Source of the DNA: Octadecabacter sp. SW4
GTDB taxonomy: Bacteria; Pseudomonadota; Alphaproteobacteria; Rhodobacterales; Rhodobacteraceae
Direction: 5' to 3'
Assembly: GCF_008065155.1 (NCBI RefSeq)
Contig: NZ_CP042819.1
Location: 2,610,922 to 2,674,921, forward strand
Length of the DNA: 64,000 bases
The translations under genes were made by a program, and so were the position numbers. Below are positions 1 through 8,524 of the stretch, piece by piece; within the stretch, counting starts at the first letter, position 1; every line of letters starts with the position of its first letter. Under the pieces are notes generated by a model. It searched no databases and was not told where the DNA came from. It saw nothing but the letters and a program-made list of their open reading frames with translations.

Positions 1-430
1 ACCTACCAAATTTGCAGAGACGGACGCTGAAGAATTTTGGCGGGTAACTTTTTGTAATTGGGCGAAATAGTTGGGGTAGAGAGACGGTGACGAGAACGTA
101 ATTGAGAGCCTGATTTCCGCCTTCGCCTCAAGGTTTGCAAACTCCGCTTCCTGCGCATTTCTGCCATTCATCTAATCGCAGCATATGTCAATTTGGACCC
201 AAAGCGGAAACCCCGCGCTTCACCTTTCCCGACCGCCCCCATGGGCGGGGGCTTCACCCCCACCCGCGCACGGGCTGCCTTCCTTGCCAACGCCCCCGCC
301 CCGCTCATGTTAGGTCCGGCCCACACCGATCCCCAAACCAACCCAAACTATGCTATACTCCCACTTTCCCCGTCATCATGCCGCGGGGACACATGTCTGC
401 CAATTCACGCGCATGAGGGAGGATGACACG
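1..430. other. Left-edge non-coding stretch
   Basis: No gene is supported here. An open frame at 2-70 (+) ends in a stop and could be the last 22 codons of a gene lying left of the window, but it is too short to identify. The remainder is poor in AT-rich promoter signals, with short overlapping open frames that look like chance. The first clear gene starts at 431. Confidence 0.5.
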
Positions 431-718
431 ATGTATGCACGCATTACACCATACAAGATGAAGCCCGGTTCCAAGGCTGCCGCGACCCAGATCATGGAAA
501 CCCTGAAGGACCGCATTATGGCCCTGCCCGGTCAGCAAAGTTTCCTGAATGTCATGAATGACAACGACGGATCCGGCTATGTGATTTCGACCACCAACAT
601 TGCCGAAGCAACACCGGAAACGGTTGAAAAGGTCAATGCCCTTTGGGCGAACTTCAAGGACCATTTGGTCGAAGAACCCAGCGCAAAAATCTACGAAGTG
701 GTTGCCGACTGGTCCTAG
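431..718 (+). CDS. Conserved hypothetical protein, ABM-like small alpha/beta protein
   Basis: A 95-residue soluble protein without signal peptide or membrane segment. The beta-alpha-beta pattern at the N-terminus (ARITPYKMKPG, then an amphipathic helix and VISTTNIAEA) resembles antibiotic-biosynthesis-monooxygenase/dimeric alpha-beta barrel proteins, but no catalytic residue can be assigned. An in-frame start exists upstream at 350, but ATG 431 is preceded by GAGGGAGGA at a proper distance and is preferred. It stands alone, convergent with the YigZ-family gene that follows. The fold is inferred; the function is unknown. Confidence 0.75.
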   Translation: MYARITPYKMKPGSKAAATQIMETLKDRIMALPGQQSFLNVMNDNDGSGYVISTTNIAEATPETVEKVNALWANFKDHLVEEPSAKIYEVVADWS

Positions 719-753
719 GCGGTCAGACGCGAGGGCGGGCCAAACTGCCCTCG

Positions 754-1134
754 CTAAGGCGCCTCAAACCAAACCCGCACCGCGTCCTGCACCCGCCGGA
801 AACGGTCCCCACCCAGATGCACACCGCCGAACCAGCGCGTGACGACGATAATCTCGCCCACGCGACCTTCGCGTTCCAGCATCCGCAGGATCACCATGCC
901 TGCGCCCGCCTCCCCGTCGTCATTCTTTAACGGCGTCCCGTCAGGCAACAGCACAGCCCATGTGTTATGCGTCGCACGCGTGAATTTCTTGCGCCGTGTC
1001 AGTGTCTTGATGAACGCCTTGGCATCATCAGCCGACCCGCAAGGCCCGCCCGACACCGCGTATTTCGACCCGCGGTCGGTAAAGATGTTTTCAATCACCC
1101 GCATCCCCGCAACCTGACCAAACCGTTGACCCAT
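754..1134 (-). CDS. YigZ/IMPACT (UPF0029) family protein
   Basis: A 126-residue protein with the hallmark YigZ/IMPACT block: a THNTWAVLL segment, DDGEAGAGM, then VVTRWFGGVHLGGDRFR. It is shorter than E. coli YigZ (about 200 residues) and corresponds to the IMPACT domain alone, a form common in Rhodobacterales. The family has a ribosomal-protein-S5-like fold; a translation or stress role is known for the eukaryotic homologue, and the bacterial role is unclear. The start could also be the internal ATG at 1104, since neither site has a strong ribosome binding site. It is convergent with the gene at 431 and divergent from PPK2. Confidence 0.85.
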   Translation of the reverse strand: MGQRFGQVAGMRVIENIFTDRGSKYAVSGGPCGSADDAKAFIKTLTRRKKFTRATHNTWAVLLPDGTPLKNDDGEAGAGMVILRMLEREGRVGEIIVVTRWFGGVHLGGDRFRRVQDAVRVWFEAP

Positions 1135-1193
1135 ATCAAGGCGCTGTGCGGCGGTTTCTGCTAGGCTGATGCAAACAAAACGAGAGGGACTTC

Positions 1194-2042
1194 ATGACAA
1201 CTGCTGTAGCCAAATCACCCGCCATCAAACGTCCGACACTGCCTGCCAAGCTTGCCCGCCGCCCCTACGAGGCGGAGAAGGCGCAGCTTCAGGCTGAACT
1301 CCTCAAGGTGCAAATCTGGGCGCAGGAAACCGGCCAGAAATTTGTGCTGCTGTTTGAAGGGCGCGATGCGGCTGGCAAGGGCGGCACGATCAAACGCTTT
1401 ACCGAACACCTGAACCCGCGCGCGGCCCGTGTCGTGGCCCTGAACAAACCCAGCGACGAAGAGCGCGGCCAGTGGTATTTCCAACGCTATATCGAACACC
1501 TGCCCACGGCGGGCGAAATGGTGCTTTATGACCGTTCCTGGTATAATCGCGCGGGCGTGGAACGGGTCATGGGCTTCTGCAAACCCGAAGAATATCTGGA
1601 ATTCATGCGCCAGACGCCGGAATTTGAACGGATGCTTACGCGCTCGGGCATCCGCATGTATAAATACTGGTTTTCCGTCACCCAAAGCGAACAAAAGCGC
1701 CGCTTTGACAGCCGCGAGACCGACCCGCTGAAACAGTGGAAACTGTCGCCCATTGATAAGGCCTCCCTGAACAAATGGGGCGACTATACCGAGGCCAAAG
1801 AGGCGATGTTCTTTTACACCGACACGGCCGATGCGCCCTGGACGGTGGTGAAATCCAACGACAAGAAACGCGCGCGGCTCAACTGTATGCGCCACTTCCT
1901 GTCAACGCTCGACTATCCCGGCAAAGACCCCGACATTGCCCGCGCACCTGATCCGGCCATCGTCGGACCAGCCGCCAAGGTGATCCACAACGCCGACCAC
2001 ATCCTCGGCACCGCACTGCACCCCGATACACGGCGCACCTAG
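1194..2042 (+). CDS. ppk2: Polyphosphate kinase 2 (PPK2 family)
   Basis: A cytoplasmic kinase of 282 residues that transfers phosphate between inorganic polyphosphate and nucleotides. The Walker A motif GRDAAGKG lies at about residues 56-63 and the Walker B/lid segment YDRSWYNRAG at 111-120; both are diagnostic of one-domain PPK2 enzymes. Whether it prefers ADP/GDP synthesis or AMP phosphorylation cannot be settled by eye. A ribosome binding site GAGAGGGAC precedes ATG 1194. The 3' end overlaps the convergent PD-(D/E)XK gene by four bases. Confidence 0.93.
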   Translation: MTTAVAKSPAIKRPTLPAKLARRPYEAEKAQLQAELLKVQIWAQETGQKFVLLFEGRDAAGKGGTIKRFTEHLNPRAARVVALNKPSDEERGQWYFQRYIEHLPTAGEMVLYDRSWYNRAGVERVMGFCKPEEYLEFMRQTPEFERMLTRSGIRMYKYWFSVTQSEQKRRFDSRETDPLKQWKLSPIDKASLNKWGDYTEAKEAMFFYTDTADAPWTVVKSNDKKRARLNCMRHFLSTLDYPGKDPDIARAPDPAIVGPAAKVIHNADHILGTALHPDTRRT

Positions 2043-3394
2043 ATGCGGCTGGCCCCCTCGGCCTCTTGCGCAATAGCGTCGATGTCGACCTCATCGGCGG
2101 TTGCCTTGCCCTCTTTGATGCGGGGCGCGGGGCGGTGCCATTGTGCCAGATACTGGCCGATGTCGCGATAAAATCCCGGCACGATCAATTCGAGGTCGGT
2201 GATGAAATTTGCCTGCTGCGTCAGACGCGCGCCAAGCCGTTTCGCGTGAAATAAGTGAAACGCGCGCACTTGCAGGTTTTCTTTGCCCACTTCGCACTGG
2301 TCCGGATCATCGCGCAGTTGCGCAACGGTAAACTGTGTGTCCTCGCTGCGGCCGGGCCACAAAAGACGGACGTGCAAATCGGAAATATCGTCATGTTTGA
2401 TCTGGCGTAGCAGCCAGTTGACCCGTGCTTTGGACGATTTCTTGTCTTCGGGCGCCTGCAAAGTCATGCCCACATCAACCGTGCGCCGAACCATATCCGC
2501 AACCACCTCAAGGGGGGCTGCGGCATCGACGATATCGAAGCTGGCAATCAACTGATTACGCTCGCGCAGCACGTCAGCTTCGGCCTTTTCGCGTTCGGTG
2601 CGATCCTTGGCATGAGATCGGCTGAGTTTCTCGGTGACAGCGGTGCCAGTCAGACGCGAGAGGATCAAAGACAGGTCTTTGGTCTCCTGATGCCACGCGC
2701 CCAAGACAGCATTCGCATCGGCTGATCGTTGCGGAATGCGCCCACCCGCCGAAACCAGCTTGTTCAACTCGCCCCATTCGGGCGGCATCCGGTCAAACCC
2801 CTTCACGCCCGCGCTTTCATGCGACAGGAAGCGGCGCAATTCGTTCAGCAACAGCTGCTGGTCATCGTCGGCCACGCCTTCGCTACTCAGCAAAAGATCC
2901 GCCGCCGTCAGGATCGACATCCACGACCAGTGAAACACCGGGATCTTTGATCGGCTTTTGCGAATTTCGTCGTCGGGATGGTTCTGCGGATTGGTCGCGA
3001 ACTGGTTGGAAATAGTGATGACACAATCAATTCCGTTGTCCTTGGCAAGGGCGCGATAGCGTTCCACCTGTTCGGCCTGGATCGGCGCATTCCCAACCTT
3101 TGCCTCGACCAGGGCGCGCCATTCGCGCGCACCACTGCGCAATACGATCAACCCATCGGGGCGCTCCTTGATGGTCTGCCGCTGCTGTTGAAAGACAACT
3201 TCGGTAAAGGTGTCGATGGTGCTGCGCACCCCGCACCGCTGCCCGATCCCACCCAACAGGGCCGCGCTGAATTCATGGACCTGCGCCAGACAGGCAAGCA
3301 CAATCGACGTCGTGCGCCCTTCCTTGGATGTGGTCGACAGAACGGGGAACAGCCGCGCCGCCTCCCCCTGTTTCAGGTAGTTCGGCAACGTCAT
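2039..3394 (-). CDS. PD-(D/E)XK nuclease-like protein, function unknown
   Basis: A 451-residue soluble protein. The N-terminal 120 residues carry a PD-(D/E)XK nuclease core: a conserved helix with FTEVVF (around E65), RPDGLIVL (D80), then VEAKVG (E97-x-K99) followed by a Q-x(3)-Y helix (Q109, Y113). Residues about 220-300 are rich in charged residues and probably helical; no second catalytic domain is recognised in the C-terminal half. It is a single gene with no methylase, helicase or toxin partner, so a role in DNA processing or phage defence is only inferred. Its 3' end overlaps ppk2 by four bases. Confidence 0.8.
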   Translation of the reverse strand: MTLPNYLKQGEAARLFPVLSTTSKEGRTTSIVLACLAQVHEFSAALLGGIGQRCGVRSTIDTFTEVVFQQQRQTIKERPDGLIVLRSGAREWRALVEAKVGNAPIQAEQVERYRALAKDNGIDCVITISNQFATNPQNHPDDEIRKSRSKIPVFHWSWMSILTAADLLLSSEGVADDDQQLLLNELRRFLSHESAGVKGFDRMPPEWGELNKLVSAGGRIPQRSADANAVLGAWHQETKDLSLILSRLTGTAVTEKLSRSHAKDRTEREKAEADVLRERNQLIASFDIVDAAAPLEVVADMVRRTVDVGMTLQAPEDKKSSKARVNWLLRQIKHDDISDLHVRLLWPGRSEDTQFTVAQLRDDPDQCEVGKENLQVRAFHLFHAKRLGARLTQQANFITDLELIVPGFYRDIGQYLAQWHRPAPRIKEGKATADEVDIDAIAQEAEGASRI

Positions 3395-3468
3395 GACAAT
3401 CCCCCCTTACGGTCGCGTCCGCATTAAGCATTGGGATCGTTGTAAAATCAACCTAGAGGTGCGAGCCT

Positions 3469-3723
3469 TCAAGCACGACTCAACCCGTCAAACACATCGG
3501 CATTGCGGCAGTAGACGGGTGTGTGGGCGGCTGTTTCGGTCTGGTCAAGCCAGGCCGCGCAACCTTGGGCGTTGTCGCAGCCGCGGCAGCGCGTTACGGC
3601 GTCTGCATAGCTGCGCGCGCTCAGCCGACCCTCGCGCAGGGCCTCGCCAAGGTCCACACCGACGGTCTTGGACATTCTCATCATCAGCCAGAAATGCGCG
3701 CGTGTATCACCCATAGGTCGCAT
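3469..3723 (-). CDS. DUF6455 family small cysteine-rich protein
   Basis: An 84-residue soluble protein with a C-x(2)-C-x(5)-C pattern (CRGCDNAQGC) followed by a YCRNADVFDGL tail, the signature of DUF6455 proteins found widely in Rhodobacterales. The first part is helical (FWLMMRMSKTVGVDLGEAL). The spaced cysteines suggest a metal or redox site, which is inference. It lies between the PD-(D/E)XK gene and dgkA, with its own upstream gap. Confidence 0.8.
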   Translation of the reverse strand: MRPMGDTRAHFWLMMRMSKTVGVDLGEALREGRLSARSYADAVTRCRGCDNAQGCAAWLDQTETAAHTPVYCRNADVFDGLSRA

Positions 3724-3867
3724 CGGATTCTCCTTGTTTGCCGCATGGGTCTAGGGGCAAACGGCCCGCATATCCTTGAGGCAGATCAAACTGCGACCGC
3801 AACGGACCATCTGACAAGAAAACTGATCCTGATCTCCGCCCTGTTGCGGGGCGTGGCCCATCAGCCC

Positions 3868-4227
3868 CTAACCCGCCAGCCCGATCAGGATCACCACCCA
3901 GGCGACACCAACAGCCACGGCCGTCACCGCCACGGCGGCACTGCCACAATCCTTGGCGTGGCGCGCCGCGTCGCGGATTTCGGTGGAAATATCATCAACC
4001 ACCCGTTCAATAGCCGTATTCAAACATTCCGCCGCCAGAACCATCACGCCCCCCATCAGCAAAAGCGCCGTTTCCGCAGTGCTGAGCGGCAGCGCGATCG
4101 CCAGCCCGCCCGAGATCACATTGGCGACAAGCCACTGCATCAGGCTGCCTTCGGTGCGATACACATGGACAAATCCGGCCCAGGACCAAATGGCCCGTTG
4201 CTTGATCCGGCGTAACTGATTCAACAT
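3868..4227 (-). CDS. dgkA: Diacylglycerol kinase (DgkA type)
   Basis: A 119-residue inner-membrane enzyme that phosphorylates diacylglycerol to phosphatidic acid for lipid recycling. Three membrane segments are visible (about residues 33-52, 56-72 and 95-115). The signature E-x-LNTAIE-x-VVDD is present between segments 2 and 3, containing the catalytic and metal-binding glutamates. ATG 4227 was chosen because the longer open frame to 4395 adds an unrelated N-terminus that runs into the divergent hemolysin III gene. Length matches the family. Confidence 0.92.
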   Translation of the reverse strand: MLNQLRRIKQRAIWSWAGFVHVYRTEGSLMQWLVANVISGGLAIALPLSTAETALLLMGGVMVLAAECLNTAIERVVDDISTEIRDAARHAKDCGSAAVAVTAVAVGVAWVVILIGLAG

Positions 4228-4323
4228 TTTGTGTCCCTTTCCGCATGTGTCGGCGAATGTGCGCGCGATAATGTGCGTAACGCAAGGGAATGGTTTACCG
4301 GTTTGTGAAACACTCTCTAATCT

Positions 4324-4986
4324 ATGAATATGAAAAACCCGCACGCCTTTCCTGTTCTTGCCCGCTCTGAACGCATCGTGGACGGAGTGGTGCATGGCAT
4401 TGGCGTGCTTCTGGCGATCACGGGCGCGGTGCTGTTGATCGTCTTTGCAGCGCTTGGGGCCAGCGGGGCGGGGATGATTGCCGCACTATCGGTTTACGCC
4501 GCCGCGCTGATCGCAACCTTTACCGCTTCGGCCTGTTATCACCTGATTCCCTGGCAAAAGGGGCGTGCCATGCTGCGCCGGATTGACCACGCGGCGATCT
4601 ATTTGAAAATCGCGGGCACCTATACACCGCTGGTCGTGCTGATCGGCAGCGGTTTTGCCTATGCCGTGCTGGGTGTGGTCTGGGCGCTGGCCGCCATCGG
4701 CATGATCGCCAAACTGTTTTTCTGGCGCAGTCCCGGCAGGCTTGGCGCCTGGCTCTACCTTGGCATGGGGTGGCTCAGCATGGCGCTGATCTGGTCGTTG
4801 TTCCCGCTGATCCCATTAGGCGCAAGCATCCTGATCGCCGTGGGCGGGCTGCTGTATTCATCGGGCGTGATCTTTTACAGCTGGCAAAACCTGCGTTTTC
4901 AAACCGCAATCTGGCATGGATTCGTGTTGGTCGCCTCGGCCTGTTTCTTTGCTGCAATTTACTGGGGTGCGCTGGTCCTGACCTAG
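4324..4986 (+). CDS. Hemolysin III family (PAQR/YqfA-like) membrane protein
   Basis: A 220-residue integral membrane protein with seven predicted hydrophobic segments. Family motifs are HGIGV near residue 30, a CYH (S-x(3)-H) site around 75, RRIDHAAIYLKIAGTYTPL near 90-108, and WHGFVL near the C-terminus; the conserved His and Asp residues form the metal site of the PAQR/HlyIII superfamily. Despite the name, haemolysis is not implied; homologues affect membrane fluidity or lipid composition. It is divergent from dgkA, another membrane-lipid gene, with 96 bases between starts. Confidence 0.88.
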   Translation: MNMKNPHAFPVLARSERIVDGVVHGIGVLLAITGAVLLIVFAALGASGAGMIAALSVYAAALIATFTASACYHLIPWQKGRAMLRRIDHAAIYLKIAGTYTPLVVLIGSGFAYAVLGVVWALAAIGMIAKLFFWRSPGRLGAWLYLGMGWLSMALIWSLFPLIPLGASILIAVGGLLYSSGVIFYSWQNLRFQTAIWHGFVLVASACFFAAIYWGALVLT

Positions 4987-5110
4987 GGGTCAGGATTTCC
5001 ACACCTGACAAGGCGCACCGAAAAACCTATCCTCAAATCATCGCAACACCACCGTTGGTCAATTACCGGCCAACACCAGTAAACGACAGATTTAAATAGG
5101 AAATTTCGTT

Positions 5111-5410
5111 ATGGATCAATTCATGACACTGCTCCCGGCTGGCCTGCTGAATATGATCGGGGTCTTTGGGTTTTCACTTTACGTGATGAACTACAGCCTG
5201 CTGACACTGCACAAGCTGACCAGCCATTCGGCCCTTTACTTTGCGATCAACTTGTTGGCCGCACTCTGTGTGCTGATCAGCATGCTGGCCTCGTTCAACC
5301 TTGCCTCGGCACTGATCCAGTCATTCTGGATCGTCATTTCCCTAATTGCCATCGGCGTGCGCCTGCGCCGCACAGTGGAACAGGGCGAGCCACAGGCCGA
5401 ACTGGTCTAA
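5111..5410 (+). CDS. Small membrane protein, CBU_0592 type
   Basis: A 99-residue protein with three hydrophobic segments (about residues 8-30, 42-62 and 64-83) and a charged C-terminal tail. The pattern MIGVFGFSLY...SHSALYFAINLLAA...LIQSFWIVIS matches the CBU_0592-like membrane proteins, whose function is not known. A purine-rich AATAGGAAAT stretch precedes the ATG. It stands alone downstream of the hemolysin III gene. Confidence 0.75.
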   Translation: MDQFMTLLPAGLLNMIGVFGFSLYVMNYSLLTLHKLTSHSALYFAINLLAALCVLISMLASFNLASALIQSFWIVISLIAIGVRLRRTVEQGEPQAELV

Positions 5411-5470
5411 CAACCGAACATCCAACGCCCGCAACGATGACCATATTGCGCGACACGCGCCGTGCATCGG

Positions 5471-5586
5471 CAGACCGCGGGTTGGCGATAGGAGGTTGAT
5501 GGATGGCACTTTATGGCAGCCAAGCACGTCCTGCCCCAAAGCGTCTCACCTCCATCACCGAAATCGCCAGCCCTTGGGGCGGTCTG
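5471..5586. repeat. 116-bp palindromic intergenic repeat, copy 1
   Basis: The element begins with CAGACCG and ends with CGGTCTG. Inside these ends TTGGCGAT (5') pairs with ATCGCCA (3'), giving long imperfect inverted arms. A second copy of exactly the same length lies at 20948-21063, with matching end arms and a shared central block TTATGGC-x-GCCAA-x-CAC. It lies between the CBU_0592-like gene and the M48 lipoprotein gene. Confidence 0.75.
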
Positions 5587-5665
5587 ACGATGCACGGCGG
5601 CTGCGCCTTGATTCCGTGCAGAATGAACTGCTTGCACCAAAGGATGAATACACTCCCGCCCCGGC

Positions 5666-6391
5666 CTAAAGCCCCGCAACGGTCCGGCGCACGACCTCGA
5701 ACCGTTCTGCGTTGGGCGGATGCGTGCCAAGGAAACGATCCCCCGGATCGGGAATGCGAAAAAAGAATTCAGCCCCGCGTAACGGATCATATCCGGCGCG
5801 GGCCGCAATACGGGTGCCAAGAACATCTGCCTCAAGCTCGAAATCCTTGGAATAGGTGCGTGCGCCGACCTGCGCGCCCAATTCCTGCGCCACGCGCACG
5901 GCTTCGTCGCCGCCTCCGGTCACACCCGCCAACTGCCCAAAGACAAGCGCACCAACAGTGGCATTCTGGCGCTGGCGATCCAAATGACCGGCGATATGAT
6001 GGGCGGCCTCGTGGGCCAAAACAAACGCCAGCTCATCGACATTCTGCGCATCGGCAATCAGCGCCAGCGTGAACGCAATAATCGGACGGCCCTGTTCGTC
6101 GACGGTCTGAAAGGCGTTGGGCGGCATATCGGGGCGATCATCGATGACAATGCGGAAATCGCAATTCAGGCGCGGCGCCTGGCGACGGCAAATCTGTTCG
6201 GCAACAGGTTCGACAGTTTCCACGACCTGCACAAAATTGCGCGCCGAGATGCGGCCATCACGGGTCTGGGTGATGGGGGGCGGCGCAGGTTTTGGTGCGA
6301 CAGCGGGCGCATCGTCAACCGCGACAACTTCGCAGGCCGCAAGGCCCAGCGCAAACAACGCGGCCATCATCACATTACTACGGTATCGCAC
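5666..6391 (-). CDS. M48-family zinc metallopeptidase lipoprotein
   Basis: A 241-residue envelope protein. The N-terminus is a lipoprotein signal with lipobox LAAC (Cys20), followed by a proline/alanine-rich linker. The catalytic HEAAHH lies at about 127-132, and the third zinc ligand is the E of FELEADVLG about 50 residues later, as in M48 peptidases. A C-terminal HPPNAER motif is also typical of periplasmic M48 proteins such as BepA/LoiP. A role in outer-membrane protein quality control is inferred from these homologues. Confidence 0.9.
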   Translation of the reverse strand: MRYRSNVMMAALFALGLAACEVVAVDDAPAVAPKPAPPPITQTRDGRISARNFVQVVETVEPVAEQICRRQAPRLNCDFRIVIDDRPDMPPNAFQTVDEQGRPIIAFTLALIADAQNVDELAFVLAHEAAHHIAGHLDRQRQNATVGALVFGQLAGVTGGGDEAVRVAQELGAQVGARTYSKDFELEADVLGTRIAARAGYDPLRGAEFFFRIPDPGDRFLGTHPPNAERFEVVRRTVAGL

Positions 6392-6511
6392 GACGATCCA
6401 AACCTCCGGCTTTGCATCGAATTTAGCAGCTTTTCCCCCGCTCGCCAGACCCGATCACGCAGTTGCGACCGACAGGCTTGCATCCGCCCATGATCCCGCT
6501 AGCCTAACCCC

Positions 6512-6754
6512 ATGTTTACGATCGAGCACGACTTTGACGCCACAGTGATCACGCTGGTCGATGATGGCAGGGCGCCATTGCGCGATGATGTCACAATCAA
6601 CGCCTTTGACGATTGCATTACCCTTGAACAGATCGACCAGCGCACGGACATGCCTGTGCGCATCACCCTGTCGTTCGCGCAGGCCCGCGATCTTGCCGCC
6701 GCGCTGAACCTGCCCGAGGGGGCCTATACACTGCGCGACCCTGCCAAGGATTGA
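6512..6754 (+). CDS. Conserved hypothetical protein
   Basis: An 80-residue acidic soluble protein with no recognised motif. The composition is even and the frame has normal local codon use, and there is no overlapping gene, so it is probably real. No strong ribosome binding site precedes the ATG. It is divergent from the M48 lipoprotein gene and precedes the 169-residue gene at 6816. Confidence 0.6.
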   Translation: MFTIEHDFDATVITLVDDGRAPLRDDVTINAFDDCITLEQIDQRTDMPVRITLSFAQARDLAAALNLPEGAYTLRDPAKD

Positions 6755-6815
6755 TACCGCGCAAGGCGCTGCCCCTGCCCTCCTGCTAGAATAGACGGAT
6801 CAGGAGGACACGCAC

Positions 6816-7325
6816 ATGCAAACCAACCAGCTCCCGTTTTATGATGACAGCGTGAATGAAACCGGCTGTTGCCCGCGGTTTGACCCGCTGCCTTGGGACG
6901 ATCAGGACCTGCACTTTGCCAGCAAACCCTTCACCCGCGCCACGACCCGCAGTTTTTTCCATATTCCCCTGAATATGGGCCGCGTATTTTCGCGGGTTCT
7001 GGACAAGGTCGAAAAATCCGGCGGCTATGACAACAGCGATTTTGTGGTCCTCAGCCGCGATCTGTCGCCCTGGCGCGCCGAGCACCTGTTCGCGACCCCC
7101 AAACCACTGGCGGGCGAAGAACAGGTAACCCTGAGCGGCGATTTCGTGACCAAAGCCTATGAGGGGCCATATTCGCAGATGGGCCAGTGGTTCAAGGACA
7201 TGCAAGCCCTCGCCGCCATGCAGGGCACCAAGGACGCCGAGGTCTACTTTTTCTACCCCACCTGCCCCAAATGCGCCAAAGCCTACGGCGCGAACCACGT
7301 GATCGGCTTTGCCAAACTGACCTAG
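6816..7325 (+). CDS. Conserved hypothetical protein with two cysteine pairs
   Basis: A 169-residue soluble protein with an adjacent Cys pair at residues 18-19 (ETGCCPRF) and a CxxC pair at 150-153 (TCPKC) near the C-terminus. These could form a metal or disulfide site. Similar proteins are labelled 'hydrolase' in some genomes, but no hydrolase motif is visible, so the label is not used. ATG 6816 has a strong AGGAGG ribosome binding site. Confidence 0.75.
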   Translation: MQTNQLPFYDDSVNETGCCPRFDPLPWDDQDLHFASKPFTRATTRSFFHIPLNMGRVFSRVLDKVEKSGGYDNSDFVVLSRDLSPWRAEHLFATPKPLAGEEQVTLSGDFVTKAYEGPYSQMGQWFKDMQALAAMQGTKDAEVYFFYPTCPKCAKAYGANHVIGFAKLT

Positions 7326-7423
7326 GGCGCGCGATGGCTCTGGCTTGATTGCGGGCGCAGGTCATCTTCACACTTGGCACCCCCCGACGCATCGGCAAAG
7401 GTAAGGGCCAAGGGGGCACGACC

Positions 7424-8524
7424 ATGACCACAGGTTTCTTTTGGGACGAACGCTGTTTCTGGCATGGCGGCGGCTATTACGCGGGGATGCTGCCCGTCGG
7501 CGGATTGGTGCAGCCGATGGCCAGCGGCGGCTTGCCCGAAAGCCCCGAAACCAAACGGCGCTTGAAGAACCTGATCGACGTGACGGGCCTGTCGCGCGAT
7601 CTGGCGCTGCAAGGCGCACCCATGGCCAGCGATGAAGACCTGTTGCGCGTCCATCCGCAACCCTACCTGAGTGATTTCAAAACCCTCTCAGACGGAACCG
7701 GAGGCGAATTGGGTCGCCGCACGCCATTCGGCCCCGGCGGCTACGAGATGGCAGCCATGTCGACCGGCCTGTCGATCGGCGCACTTGATGCGGTGCTGCG
7801 CGGCAAGCTCCGCAACGCCTATGCCCTGTCCCGCCCGCCCGGCCACCACTGCCTGCCCGACTATCCCAACGGGTTTTGCCTGTTTGCCAACCTCGCGGTG
7901 GCGATCCAGACCGCGCGCGCACACAAACTGACCGCGCGCGTTGCCGTGCTGGATTGGGACGTGCACCACGGCAACGGGACCGAGGCGATATTTTACGAAG
8001 ACCCCGATATCCTGACGATTTCGATCCATCAGGAACGCAATTACCCGATGGACACCGGCGATTTCGCTGACCGCGGGCGCGGCAAGGGGGTGGGCGCGAA
8101 CCTGAACATCCCGCTGCCTGCCGGCACCGGGCATCTGGGCTATCTGCGCGCGATGGACCAGATCGTGCTACCCGCGATCCGCGCCCACGCACCCGACGTG
8201 ATCGTGATCGCCTGCGGCTATGACGCCGCCGCAATTGACCCGCTGGGCCGGATGCTTGCCACGGCGCAGACCTTTGCGACGATGACCGCGCAGATCCGCG
8301 ATCTGGCTGATGACATCTGCGAGGGCCGGTTGATGATGGCCCACGAAGGCGGCTACTCCGAAGTCTACGTCCCCTTTTGCGGCCACGCCGTTCTGGCCGA
8401 AATGTCACGCAGCCCCGTGACCGCCCCCGATCCCTTTGGCGATGTGTTCGACCTGCGCCAACCCGGCCCCGCATTCGATGCGTTTCTGAATGGGGTGATC
8501 CGCGACATGGCCGAGGCTGTTTGA
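7424..8524 (+). CDS. Class II histone-deacetylase-like amidohydrolase
   Basis: A 366-residue member of the arginase/deacetylase superfamily, probably a zinc-dependent deacetylase of acetylated polyamines or other small amides. Visible are the tandem catalytic histidines in RPPGHHCLPD, the metal-binding LDWDVHHGNGTEAIF, and the late YDAAAIDPLGRM and HEGGYSE blocks. ATG 7424 is chosen over an upstream TTG (7349), because homologues begin with the TGFFWDE segment and the added residues are not conserved-looking. The true substrate cannot be told from sequence. Confidence 0.88.
   Translation: MTTGFFWDERCFWHGGGYYAGMLPVGGLVQPMASGGLPESPETKRRLKNLIDVTGLSRDLALQGAPMASDEDLLRVHPQPYLSDFKTLSDGTGGELGRRTPFGPGGYEMAAMSTGLSIGALDAVLRGKLRNAYALSRPPGHHCLPDYPNGFCLFANLAVAIQTARAHKLTARVAVLDWDVHHGNGTEAIFYEDPDILTISIHQERNYPMDTGDFADRGRGKGVGANLNIPLPAGTGHLGYLRAMDQIVLPAIRAHAPDVIVIACGYDAAAIDPLGRMLATAQTFATMTAQIRDLADDICEGRLMMAHEGGYSEVYVPFCGHAVLAEMSRSPVTAPDPFGDVFDLRQPGPAFDAFLNGVIRDMAEAV

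Noticed and set aside
4324..4986. True haemolysin activity of the hemolysin III-type gene
   Set aside because: The family name is historical; the sequence is that of a seven-helix PAQR-type membrane protein.
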